Positions 10,728 through 21,739 of a stretch of DNA of 30,167 nt are shown here, in pieces. The DNA lies in the NCBI GenBank assembly GCA_000934455.1, contig KN884564.1, forward strand, positions 88,535 to 118,701, given 5' to 3'. How positions within the stretch are numbered: the first letter of the stretch is position 1; each line of letters begins with the position of its first letter. Position numbers and translations under genes: made by a program. The stretch is from Apostichopus parvimensis (lineage: Eukaryota; Echinodermata; Holothuroidea; Aspidochirotida; Stichopodidae). The notes under the pieces are model-generated. The model did not search any database, had not been told where the DNA came from, and was given only the letters and a program-made list of their open reading frames with translations.

Positions 10728-12470
10728 GAACATAAGTATGTATGAAAACATAGTATTTACCAAAATATAAGAAAAGTTGCATGACAAATTTACAATGCCA
10801 ATAAAACTTCTCAGCTGTTTTGAGCCTAAGGGATGAGGATTTTGTTTCCATTTTTTGGAAAATGACCAGGTTTTTTTTCGCATAGAAACCTGTCTCTCTG
10901 TAATAGCATGTCTTATAGTGTACTGTAAGCACTAACTATCCATTGCATTCTCCCCTACTGAAAAATAATACATTTCAGAATTTATTCATGACATGGTGAA
11001 AACCAAATCCAATAATGATAATAAAAATTTGTCTTGGCTTATATGTCTTCATAAAATATTAATTTATTATGATTTAAATTATTGATTTTTGTTTTATTTT
11101 TTTTCTTCAAATCCATTACCAGAGCTTAGGAAGTTCAATTTAAGTTATCATATGGGATTGAACCTGTGAAGGTCATCAGGGGTATCCATGAAGCGTTGAA
11201 ATGAAAGGAAGAACTTTTCGTCTCCGTTTTTTGGGGTTTTTCTTTGGGTTTTTTCAAATAAAATGTCTGAGTTTAGCGAGATGAAATCGATCAGAGAATT
11301 GCCCTGTAGAAGTAAAATCTAATCTGTATTGTGAGTCTGTGACCAAACATGAACTCTCAAAAATTGCCAAAACGGTTTCAATTTGGGAGTGGGCTTTAGT
11401 TTGTGTCCAAAAAATGATACATATATATGGCAAAAGCTCCAAAGTGTATTGATACCTCAGTTTGAGTATTATCAGACCTTTTATTTCATTCACTACAGAA
11501 ATATTGATATATTTCCAACAATTATTTGAGAAATCCTTATGTACGTACAATCCAAAGAGAAAGTCTTCTGTTCAGTATTTTTTATCATGGAAACTTGTTT
11601 TCATAATGATTTAAAATTTGCATAATATGTCAACATCATAAATTTATCAAATCCAACCGAGGTACTTTTACAGGTTTTGACAACTTTCATCATTTGAAGT
11701 AATAGTTTAACTAATAATCAAGCCAAAACACCTGCATTAATGTGTGATTTTAGTATCTAAGCTTTTCAATACCCCCCCCGATTAAAAAAAAAACCAACGA
11801 AGTAGCTTTGTTTTATCCTACAAACAGAGTATTTTCACTTTTAAAAAACCACTGATCACTCTTAGTGAGCTTCAGAGGGAAATATAATTCAAGCATGACC
11901 GACGACATTGGTTGGAAATCTATGTCTGTGCTTGGATATGGCGATATATGATAGTATTAACGATAAAACAGGAAACACTGTCTGTTGTATTAAAACTTGA
12001 CACTGAATACAGTACTGATACTGTATGTGAACATGAGAGTTATACATGATGTTTGTGACAGAACCCCCCCCCAGCCCCTCCCCTCCCTTTTTAAACTTAA
12101 AAGTAGGGAATAATTGTATCTTTTGTTACTGGATACTCAACATGATTGCTTCGTTAAATATATATGTATCTGGTGTAACCTCTATATGCAATGCATACTT
12201 TAAGTATGGTATTCACTTTGTATGTCCCCTAGCTTTGAGTACTATGGTCTTTATATATAAATGTAGCCTTCCTGTATATAGACACTCTAACTGCTGTTTT
12301 GAAAGCCAAAATTGTAATCACATTTTTGAATGCAATTTACAGTCGCCCTCAAATGTAATTTGTTACAACGTTGCTTGTAGTTGTATTTATTGCATTGAAG
12401 TCAATGAGGTGTGATGACATCATACTAGACCAGTTCCAGGTTAACATTACTCTCTGGAACCATTTGGTAC
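10728..12470. other. Non-coding intergenic sequence
   Basis: Mostly AT-rich with scattered A/T runs and a C-rich tract at 12064-12087. Short frames here (for example 11254-11550 minus and 12046-12414 plus) have no recognisable domain, and their composition matches the flanks. Confidence 0.5.
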
Positions 12471-12479
12471 CATATGCAT

Positions 12480-12560
12480 TCTACCTCCTCCATCCTCCAT
12501 CCTCCATCCTCCATCCTCCCTCTATCCCACCCCCTCTCCCCACCCCTTCTATCCCACCCT
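12480..12560 (+). repeat. Pyrimidine tract with (CATCCTC)n repeat
   Basis: A CCTCCATCCTCCATCC-type repeat with about five near-identical 7-bp units at 12484-12519 runs into CT-rich sequence. The strand is almost purely pyrimidine over about 80 bases. A G-rich tract follows at 12672-12695. Confidence 0.85.
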
Positions 12561-12921
12561 CTAACCTTTGCTTTATTAAGTTGTTCAGACATACTCCCAA
12601 AACTAGTTGCTATCTCTTGCATGAAAGTGTTCACAAAACACCTTTGGCCCTGCAGGCTCCTTGACCTTCTGGGAGGAGGGGGAGGGGGGGGGGGACTTAG
12701 CTCTTACCTCATCAGCAGCCTGTGGGATAAATGGGCACTGTTCCTCTGTATTAGATAATATAGGTAAGATAAAGTGCCATTAGTAGTAAGTAATTATACT
12801 GTTACATTTTACTGCCATCTACCAAGCCTGTTAACTGCATCATAACTATAGTTAATATTTACTTTTTACCAGGTAGTAAATGTAGACTTTGTAAAAGGGA
12901 AAGGGCAACAGTAGAGCTGAG

Positions 12922-12991
12922 TAGGGATGCACCGGATATATCCAGTCCAGCCGGATAATGAAAAATTATCCAGTTCCTGTTCCGACTGGAT
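12922..12991 (+). mobile_element. Fragment resembling a hAT element end
   Basis: TAGGGATGCACCGGATAT resembles the TAGGGATGCACCGA-type termini of a widespread hAT group (recalled knowledge). The following bases fold: ATCCAGTC (12940-12947) pairs with GACTGGAT (12984-12991), and GGATAAT (12953-12959) with ATTATCC (12965-12971). No opposite end or target duplication was found, so it is probably a truncated relic. The right boundary given is only the end of the fold. Confidence 0.4.
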
Positions 12992-13079
12992 CTACAAAAC
13001 AAATCCAGCAGGATCACATTTTTCGGCCCATATCTGCCCAAAATTCTATCTCTAAGCTTGTTTAATTCTGGTAACATTG

Positions 13080-16000
13080 TGAAAGGTTAAAGAATAAGAT
13101 ATAGTCCTTGTATTTATTCAGTTCTCTCTCTCTCTAACTCACTTTGTAAAGTAAAAAAAAAAACAGAAAACTCTTACTTTTGCAGAGTCAGAAAGACTCT
13201 CAGTCGACGTTTTTTTAAAAAAAAGGATCCCGTTTCAGAAAAGATATTCTAGTACAAATTAACCACCAGGTGTCTCTCTAGACAGGTATCTCATCCATAT
13301 CGGTTTCGAAAGAAAACAGTTTATGGTATCGACTAAAATTTGATAAAGCCGATTCTCGGCCGACACCACACACACACAAAAAGAAAACTCCTCCACAGAA
13401 TGTCTTCAAGAGTTCAGACTCATCCAGCCAAATAGTAACTCTGCCGCAAGGCTACCAGCTGAAAAACCACTCTTCATTCACAACAAGTTTGTCCAGATTT
13501 AAGTTGAAAAAAAATAGGAGTATTTTAGTCCTACAGCCTCCGAACTGAGAGGGAGACCAAATTGCTTGCCGTTTTGATGACTTTACAAAGTGACACCTTG
13601 CAGCTAGCGACTAATGCTGAAGTGACCGTCTTTCAGAAAAAGTTTAATTCTGTATTTTGCTGCTATTTGACAAAGCTCATCTTTCAATTAGTATTATTTT
13701 TTTTTTTTGGACTCTTCCATTTTTGTTGGAGAGGATATCTGCTATTGTAAAATGTACGTCATGTACAATTTTGGACTGTTTCATTTTTTAATTTTGTCCT
13801 GAAACCTGTTGATTATTAAAAGCAGACGTGTGTAGAAACTGCTGTTATATATTGAGCTCTAATGATATGCTAAAGTTTAATGGCTGTTTTGGTTTGATGA
13901 TGTAACAGTTTACGTAATCAAGAAGGGCTGAGAAGAACTTGATGAAGTAAACAAACTTGAAATATTAAAGCATGTTGTGATATGAGAGGAGTGTCACATA
14001 TGTTGACAAGAAACAATTCCTAGATAGTGTCACATGAATTCAAATCAAGTGAGTGGGGAAACAGCCGTCTAAATTTCCCTCTCTCATCTCCGAAGTCATT
14101 CTGCCTTTGGAAGAACATCCTGCTAGGATTAAAGATTGTGCCACAACCTCCAATATCTTAACATATTGTTCCCCTCCAAATGTAAACATTGGATCATGGC
14201 ATTCCAATGGAAAGACTCTAGTAGCTGTTCAACAGTATTTTCTTCACTTCTCCCATTATCTTTTGATCCCCTCACACCAAAGGGGTAGTTTGAGTTGCCC
14301 AGAGGTGGGATCAGGTGGAGGCTGGATGGCAGAACTGAGATTAATTTGGGTGGGGAGGAGGAGGGGGAGGGGGGAGGATTGAGAGGGGTGAGTTGGTGTA
14401 GAGGTGAAACACATTCCATTATTTCTTGCCTCTTTTTTTTTATCCTCTTGATCAGTCAGTTTCTCAGGATTCATTCTATAATTAAATTCGCTGAAGTCGT
14501 ATAGTTTCATCTGTATCTAAACCCATTCACGTGAAATTGTGAAATTCAGAGCTTCAAACCTTGTAAAAAGAACAAAACAACCATTTTGAGTATTTTCGTG
14601 ACAGAAGAGGATTACTAACTATACTAATTTGTAAAAATTTGCTCCATTTTTTTTTCCTTTCCTGTTTTCGTATTCCCCAGCAAAATAAATTCTTCTTCTT
14701 CTTCTTCTTCTTCTTCAATAACCCAAATCCGTAAATTACCCCGTATCTGACATTCTTGTTTTCTCTTTTTCGTTGCATCTGAAGCGACTGCCCACCGGAG
14801 AGAATTTCACACCGCTTTTGTGTTTGACTACAAAAAAAAAGGTGGCTGGCATAAAATCTGTTAATGCCGTAATGCCGTGTAAAGCGTGTGAGAGTGAAAG
14901 ACCATCAAACACTTATTATTCTTGTCTTTCTTATTGCATCTGTTTTCTTCCTTTTTATATTTTTAATGCATAAAATTTGGAGATGGGTTCTGTCGCTGCC
15001 GGCAAGGGCATACAGAGCAATTGGTAAACAAGAAGATAATATGTGTGAAACACTGGCAAAGGTGTATCGGAGAACAATACTTGCCTCAGTGTATTTACAT
15101 AAATGTATTTATCAGACTTGGGGACATTTTAAAATTAGTTTTTTTTTTTTTTTGTGAAAGAGAGAGAGAAACTTAAAAGCAGAGTACAGAGCATCACGTT
15201 TACCTCAAAAAAGGTTAATCAAATCCTTCGAAGGTTTATTTAATATTTTTCCTGTTTTTTTTTGTCAAGAACCGAAAGAAATCATCTCTGAATATGCACC
15301 GTGTACAAATGTCGACACAATCCAGTGGATAGTCATGCGACCAAAATTCTGTCACGGAAGTAGCATTAAATAGAAAAGGGGTACAGAAACAGACTAGGCT
15401 GCAATTTTTCTCACATCCAACACTGTCTGTGCTCCGGCCAGTTCGGTTCATACAAAGGTTGGTGTATCTCACTGCCAAATGGGTTTTGACATTTTTTAAT
15501 TTTTTTTAACAGAATGAGACTAGGTGTACTAATTAATTATTCAACGGAAACATTTTGTACCATAGATTTGATCACTCATTGTTACACAGTCAATTCTTTA
15601 CATTTTTCTTGTTATCTTGTGTTTACCTTTTGTGTTACAGACCACTTCAATTTGATACCACCCCACCCCCCTCATACCCCTGGCCTACCCCAGGGTTGTA
15701 AGTGACATCCATTGTTGTTACCAAACAATACATGAAACTTGATCATCATTATTGCTCATTAAAAACAAGACAATAGAAAACCAGATACTTTGGATGACGC
15801 ATCATATTCAAAAATATGCAGGCTAGTTGGTTATCTGATAGTGCTGACTTGGTCACCACAATGTGGTTAATCTTAAATTACATCATCAAAAAGTTCTTGA
15901 TGAGTTTATAAAAAGTATGTTATTGTTATTGTCGTTGTTGTGATTGTTATAAAGCCTCCCCCCCCCAGTTCTCAGTGAACTGAAATTCAATAGGTGTGTT

Positions 16001-16500
16001 TAGTGAGAAATCTGTAACTCGTGCAGTATAAGAAAGAAATCAAAAAAGAAAGTAGGTTGTCTCTTAATTCCAAATACAAATGCATTCTTCAATAAGTGTA
16101 AATTCTTACCACAGGTGGAGAAATATCTTCATAAGTGCGAAACTCGCTCTCCCATTTCTTACAATAACCTTTACGTTACATTTTCTAGTTGTTCTTCTCT
16201 TTTTGATGTTTAGGTTTTCGGAGTCACTATTTATTTGTCCTAATTCAGCTTTATCTTGATTATCTACTACGTGGGAATGTTTATTATATATTTTGAAATT
16301 CGTATTAAATCTAATATACTTTGTTAATCGATCACTTTAATTTTCACAATTATGGTCGCTATTTAAGAAACAGCTATTGTTTATTTACGAAAATGGAAAA
16401 CCTCAATAGTACATTGAATTCAAAGTTTGAATAAAGGAAAAAAAAAAAGTTGTCTCTAAAAATTATGATCTACAGTATACCACCAGAATCACCAAAGGAA
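13080..16500. other. Non-coding sequence with simple repeats
   Basis: No supported exon. Simple sequence includes CT repeats near 13122-13133, (CTT)n at 14691-14716, G-rich 14348-14378, T runs at 15139-15153, (TTG)-rich 15918-15948 and C-rich 15658-15671 and 15957-15966. The Phe/Leu-rich frame at 14888-15157 is explained by T-rich composition. Confidence 0.5.
14691..14716 (+). repeat. (CTT)n microsatellite
   Basis: About eight TTC/CTT units without interruption, just before CAATAACCC. On the minus strand it reads as a poly-lysine run in a spurious frame. Confidence 0.95.
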
Positions 16501-16510
16501 TAGTCAGCTT

Positions 16511-16552
16511 GATTTTTAGTCCCCAAGAATTAGTTCTTGGGGACTAAAAATC
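16511..16552. repeat. Perfect 19-bp inverted repeat with 4-nt loop
   Basis: GATTTTTAGTCCCCAAGAA (16511-16529), a TTAG spacer, then its exact reverse complement (16534-16552). If transcribed from either strand it gives a 19-bp hairpin. No promoter, gene or transposon end is recognised around it; an A-rich stretch follows immediately. Confidence 0.95.
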
Positions 16553-16559
16553 TAAAAAA

Positions 16560-17660
16560 ACTAAAAATGATTTTATGAGATTGTTACAATCTCCAAAAAA
16601 TGTAATAAATAGTATAGCAATCAAATTTGCTATCTGACAAATATTGGTCAGTGGTGTTGAAATGGTCAACAAAAGCATTATCCAACACTTTCAAAGCAAT
16701 TTCTCCCTCACTACGATATTCAATTTGTGTAATTTACCCCTCCTCAAATGACTGCCAATAATTTGGAAAATGGAGGAAAGTGCCTGTGGAATTTTTTTCT
16801 CAACTATTTTTAAATCCTGGATGGGAGGTGGGGGATGGTGGGGGGGAGGGAGAACACCCTTGAACCTTTGATCAATTATGTTAAGTACTACAACGAGTGA
16901 GATAGTTCTTACAGTTCCACTTTATCAGAAAATAAAATGAGCCACTTACTTGTAACCAAATTTAAGCAGAAATACAGCAAACGGTTTACAGCTTTATATT
17001 GGCTGATATTCCTTTCCTAATATTCTCGTCCATTCCAGAGCTGGCCATCTATCAAAGCAATAAAATACAAATTCCCTCATAAATATATACGTACATATAC
17101 ATGACATCCAATTCATGAGCTGAATTTATGCGTTTGAAATCTCCAATATTAAACTTTGTAGATGATGAGGGTAGTTGAACTGAAGGGTGTAACAGGAGAC
17201 GTGATGTGAGGGTTAAAACTGCGATTCGATATTAGGCGGTTAAAAGTGTTGTGCATTGATGATAAATAACTGGAAAATACCTCTCATTTTTAACTAATAA
17301 CATGACCTTTGTGGCCAAAACAGTTTAGATCTCCTTCGCCTAAGTTTGAGTTAATAATAATAATAATTCATGATGATAATAATTAATTAATATTCGATAA
17401 TAGTTCGTAAAAATTGTGAGTTTTAAAATTTAAATTGACAGCTTTATGACTCAGATATATACGATACCGATGCAATACTGATATATAAAATCTAGATTTG
17501 GTTGTAAAGTGGCCTGAGGTGAGTGATACATCTTAACAGCTATTGTGGACAAAGTTGTACTCAAGACCACGTCTGGTGGGTGAACTTGTTACATAATCTG
17601 GGACAATGCCATTGAATGAAATCTGACGTTTTGGTATTAGATATCATCTTACAATGTATA
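16560..17660. other. Non-coding intergenic sequence
   Basis: AT-rich. It contains a G-rich tract at 16828-16851 and (TAA)n/(ATTA)n low complexity at 17353-17400. No exon or RNA gene is recognised. Confidence 0.5.
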
Positions 17661-17664
17661 ATCA

Positions 17665-18020
17665 CGCTTGATAGTCTTTCTATACATATTATAACCTAAC
17701 AGGTACAATAGGATGCATAATAGACAAATGTAGACGTTTGGAAATTTAGACAACTCCTTTTAATAAAGTCGGATCTCTTCTCGCTAGATAATGCAAATAA
17801 TATGAGATATTTTCTCTCTTGATAGTCTGCCTTTGATAAGAGCTGACAGGTACAATAGAACGTAGAATCGTTAATATTTAGCCGTAGCAACCAAAATGTA
17901 TAAATCATTTTGAAAAATGATTGTATGCGTGATAAACTCTAATATTAAATAATTCGCTTTCGTGGAGCTGTATCTCTTCTCTCTAGAAAATATGATGATA
18001 TGATGTATTCTCAAAGTACT
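17665..18020 (+). repeat. Degenerate tandem duplication
   Basis: Two diverged units share ordered words: TTGATAGTCT (about 17668 and 17818), ACAGGTACAATAG (about 17698 and 17845) and ATCTCTTCT followed by CTAGA (about 17773 and 17970). The shift grows from about 147 to about 197 bases, so indels have accumulated. This looks like an old local duplication. No coding function is seen. Confidence 0.55.
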
Positions 18021-18140
18021 TTATGGTCTGTTTGTTTCTTTTCTTTTAAGAAACCCTCATGTCTGGTTTCCACTTATTGAAATCCGTTTTTATGTTAACT
18101 CTGTGTCGCGGCTGTATCAATAGTCTAAGAGCAGCACTCT

Positions 18141-18421
18141 TTAAAGGCATTGAAGACTCGTACCAAACCGCGTGCGGCCATCTGAAAAAGTGAACTTTCT
18201 GTTGCTTGCAAGTGACGTTTTGTTTGTTTCGGGCTGTGGGTATTGACCGCAGCTGTAGGTACTGACTGTACACTAGTGTCTAATTACCGACGGTAGCAAG
18301 CTGTGTGTGTATTTTCTGGGATTGATGGTGGTGTTCAACACTTCTGTTACACCTCATTCGAAACTAGGTCAAAATACCGACATTTGACGTTTCTTTTTGC
18401 GTGAGTCTTCACACCCTTTAA
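18141..18421 (+). mobile_element. TTAA-flanked miniature element with inverted ends
   Basis: A 273-bp unit (18145-18417) lies between TTAA at 18141-18144 and TTAA at 18418-18421. The left end, AGGCATTGAAGACTCG, is matched by the reverse complement of the right end, AGGGTGTGAAGACTCA, at 12 of 16 positions. A TTAA duplication is the signature of piggyBac-type integration (family knowledge), although the AGG terminus is not the usual CCC/GGG form. There is no transposase frame. TTAA is common in AT-rich DNA, so the assignment rests mainly on the inverted ends. Confidence 0.55.
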
Positions 18422-18424
18422 ATG

Positions 18425-18975
18425 GAAAGATAAGATGAAGGAAAAAGTTATTCAGAAAGGTTCTCTGTTTCAACTTTAATCCACCAAAATCGCACCAGCA
18501 ACGACAAACTTAAGCTAAAAACTGCGAGGACTTTGTAAATGGATGTTAATATGGAGCGTGTAAAAAGGTTGTAGACACACAGATCTCTCGCTAAGATTAA
18601 AGGGGGTAGCCCATTAACTGTGGATGTCAGAGTGACAAGCAGTTACAGTATATATTGTAACAGTGCGAATGCATTTTATTTTGGGTATATAGTTGATTAT
18701 CATCTATAAATGTGTTTTTTCTTTCTTTTCTCATTCCTTTTGATCGTTTTTCGACTGCATCATTGGCATAGGCCGATAATGTTTCCAAACGTGATTAGAC
18801 AACACTGGAACACTAAATTACACTTATATATTATACCCAAAGTTAAAAGTCTATACCTTTAGTGATAATGAGCGCAGTATCCCTTTTTCGGTCTTGATGG
18901 CTAAGAACATGTGTAGGATCTGTTCCCTTTTTCAAGAGACTTGTGATACTTCCCTGACATAGCACCGTCATGGTG
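18425..18975. other. Non-coding intergenic sequence
   Basis: No gene, repeat copy or structured element is recognised before the G-rich minisatellite. Confidence 0.5.
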
Positions 18976-18976
18976 C

Positions 18977-19140
18977 GGGTAGGGGAGGGATTAGGGGAGG
19001 GATTAGGGGAGGGATTAGAGGAGGGATTAGGGGAGGGATTAGAGGAGGGGTTAGGGGAGGGGTTAGAGGAGGGGTTAGGGGAGGGGTTAGAGGAGGGGTT
19101 AGGGGAGGGATTAGGGGAGGGGTTAGGGGAGGGGTTAGAG
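18977..19140 (+). repeat. 12-bp G-rich minisatellite (GATTAGGGGAGG), about 13 units
   Basis: Units alternate among GATTAGGGGAGG, GATTAGAGGAGG, GGTTAGGGGAGG and GGTTAGAGGAGG with a strict 12-bp period. Because 12 is a multiple of 3, every frame stays open and gives repeat peptides (Gly-Leu-Gly-Glu on plus, Pro-Asn-Pro-Ser on minus); neither is likely to be a protein. Each non-variant unit has a G4 run plus a G2-G4 run, so the plus strand is strongly G-quadruplex-prone. Most units contain TTAGGG, the metazoan telomere word. Confidence 0.95.
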
Positions 19141-19189
19141 CATAGATTGGCGGATAGCATAGATTGGAGGTGGCAGAGCATAGATTAGT
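19133..19189 (+). repeat. Imperfect 17-20 bp repeat (AGCATAGATTGG), 3 units
   Basis: GAGCATAGATT, TAGCATAGATT and GAGCATAGATT recur, abutting the G-rich array. This may be a second, younger tandem expansion seeded at the array edge. Confidence 0.7.
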
Positions 19190-20010
19190 TAAGTTAAGTA
19201 ACTATTTTGTTTTTCGTCCCAGGCTCTATCTTGGGTGATCTCTCCTATGAATAGTTTGCTTGTACTTTTTGCATCTAAATTTTCATTTAAATGCAATTGT
19301 TCGATAGAAATATCTTTTGTTCTCTTCTGTCAGTAAATGACTGTCTTACATTGCCAGCTCAATTACCCTGCTAGCATCATTAACTCTGCTGTTTTGCATG
19401 ATGTCACCGAATTTGAAAAAAAAAAGGTCATATCTCTGTGATATGAGAATATTGTTTTGCCCTATAGCAATGCAGATAAATGTCCATTGTTTGTGAGGAA
19501 TTGGGTTTTGGCCCCCGGAAGATCATTGTAATAACTCGATAATTATGTGTAAACCAATGGTGTGTGTGACACAATGTTACGGCGATATTCGAAGACCCAA
19601 ACACGATTATATTGGTTTTATTGTATTAATAGTCAATTACTTTTTTATAATCTTCTTACTCTTAGATTAAATGTGCTAACTTTATTCCGTGGTCGGAAAA
19701 AAATAAATATAAGACTAATCTTCTTACAGCACTCACCATCTATCTACTTGTATCTTCTTGTATCTTCATAAGGTCTCTTTGCCCAAGGGATTATTTTCTT
19801 AAAGAACAGAATAGCATCCTTAGCGGAAAGATGATCGAAAACAGGGGCAATTTGTTAGCAGAGGAGATAATTTTTAACATGCATGCCGATATCTTAAGGG
19901 TAGACTATAATAGTCAGTGATCAGACATTATGAACGCTGTGTACTTAATAGTGCATAACAGTTCATGGAAGGGTAATTCTTAGAGCCGGTATATGAAATT
20001 ACATATAGAT
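19190..20010. other. Non-coding intergenic sequence
   Basis: No supported exon or repeat family. The short frame at 19562-19771 has no recognisable features. Confidence 0.5.
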
Positions 20011-20126
20011 CATCTTGGAGGGAGTTCCGAGGGCGGTTCATGAATGCAGTTTGTTATAGGCTTAAGAGACATTTTATGGAGGCAGTCCATCTTAGAGGCC
20101 GTTCAGAGGGTGGTTCATGAATGCAG
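20011..20126 (+). repeat. Tandem duplication, 77-bp period
   Basis: A 39-bp block (20011-20049), starting CATCTTGGAGGGAGTTCCGA and ending GGTTCATGAATGCAG, recurs at 20088-20126 with about 6 differences. Degenerate GAGGCAGT and TTCATG words continue to about 20190, where a G-rich tract follows. No coding potential is seen. Confidence 0.7.
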
Positions 20127-20209
20127 GACCCTACCCTCATAGAGGCAGTTCCAAAATGGGGTTTCCTGGGGCTTCCAAAAAGGGATTCATGGGGGGGGGG
20201 GAGGGGGTT

Positions 20210-21739
20210 ATAAGGTCTTACATTACTACAGCTATGAGCTGTTTCACCCACCATCTGGAGAAACATTTGTGTGATGTCACTAATTGAATAGAATATTAAT
20301 TTTTTAATGAAGTGTCAGTTTTCTCATTTGCATATCTTTAACGTTTTTGCGGATTTATGATTCAGTTTAGATAATGTGTTCAAGCAATGTAAACTCCCCT
20401 TCAGTGTGATGAATTCCACATCATATCATTCATGTCCTCAGATATTTGGGAATGCCATCAGGATGGGGGAGGGAAGGGGGGAGGGGCACAGCAGAATCAG
20501 AGCAATGTCTTGGGGTAGGGTGACACAGAATGGGGGTTATGCAAGCTGGCGTGAGAGGTGCCATAGGGAGCGAGAAACTTTGTTTTGCATGGTGGGGTCC
20601 GGGGCTTTTCGGTTTCATATTTTCCAGAACTTACATCCGCTTCAAATCAGCAGAATTGTTGAGGTTAGAGTTAGTAAGTTATCGTTTTTGGGGGATTCCC
20701 CCTGTCTTGGGTGGTGCTGTTGCATTAAATGCAATTTTACATCAGCTGGTGACTGCAGAGTGACTGCAGGTAAAGCAAAGTGAATGATTGCTTTATAGCA
20801 CTAAAAGTTTAGGGAAAACAACCTTAAGGTTCTACGGACACCCGTAAACAGTTTACAGATGTCAAATTTATTTAAATCTCAGTGTTTAGAAGTTTAAAGA
20901 TATACTGACAACTTATGAACAACATTGTCCTAGTCATTCTAATAGGCATTAGAAAGTCATGAAAATAGCTGCAACTAACCACATAAAGTGCACGAATACA
21001 CATGTACCTTTCTTTCTGCTATGGATAAGATACCATTGTGATTGTCGAACATAAAAGTGCAATATTTTTCTTTAAAGATAGAATTGAGAAGGGAGGATTA
21101 GATAAGATCTGCTGGTTTTCGGTGCCACTAATCCTAAGTTCTGCAGCAAGGTGGTGTGGAGATGACAATAGTCATGCAATATTTCAATGTTCCCACAACA
21201 GTGTAATCCTCTGTATCGTTCCGTCGTCTGTTGTAGTGAGAGTTTGTCTGCATCAGCAAAGCTGGCCTCCTCCTCCTCCCCATGTTGATTAAGTAGACTC
21301 CTTCGATCATCTGACCTCGCCTAAAATGATATCAGAGGAATGTCAGTCGGCTGAAATGGCCGGAGAGGCTGGCGGCGGGTGTGAAACAAAAATCTGGAGA
21401 AAGAGTCTTCTCTGGCGGTACAATTTGGTCTTACTGAAGTAGGCGGTTTTGAATGTCATCGTCCAAGAAAATGCATCTCCTGAGGGAAAGTATTCCCCCC
21501 CCCCCTCTCGGAACATCTATAATTGAACCGATAAATACGATAATTGTACGTCGTACAGGTCTTGTATTTCGTTGAAAAACAGAGGACTTTTTGTTAAGTG
21601 ACAAGAAAAATTTGGACAAAACTGGGTCGACATTATATTGGCGGAACGTCATAGATATTCTCTCTGCACCGTGCAAATGTATTCGGCTTGTACTTTTGAT
21701 GTACTTTCACTGAGATTTCATTTTTTTTCCTTTACGCAG
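20210..21739. other. Non-coding; probably the intron upstream of the 3' terminal exon
   Basis: The run ends in a good splice acceptor for the exon at 21740: a long pyrimidine tract (TTTTTTTTCCTTTACGCAG) with AG at 21738-21739. A small GC- and CpG-richer patch at about 21325-21420 contains a 38-codon ATG frame (21326-21442), but no donor was found that joins it in phase with the exon. A C-rich tract lies at 21490-21504. Confidence 0.45.

Noticed and set aside
12046-12414. 122-codon frame rich in Cys/Ile/Tyr
   Set aside because: AT-rich composition equal to its flanks, starts in a C-rich simple tract, no domain or splice signals.
14888-15157. Hydrophobic frame resembling a membrane protein
   Set aside because: The hydrophobicity follows T-rich DNA, and the frame ends in a poly-T run. 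No family pattern is seen.
18977-19140. True interstitial telomere (TTAGGG)n
   Set aside because: The period is 12 bp, not 6, and the unit contains extra GAGG. TTAGGG occurs only as part of a different repeat.
18843-19188. Gly-Leu-Gly-Glu and Pro-Asn-Pro-Ser repeat proteins
   Set aside because: Any 12-bp array without a stop is open in all frames. There is no flanking exon structure, and frames are open on both strands alike.
21326-21442. 38-codon ATG frame in a GC-richer patch, a possible first exon for the 21740 exon
   Set aside because: No donor with good consensus joins it in phase 0 to 21740. It is left as a weak candidate only.
21638-21739. Extension of the 21740 exon upstream to an ATG at 21638
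   Set aside because: The extension crosses a classical pyrimidine tract and CAG acceptor, and its codons look intronic.
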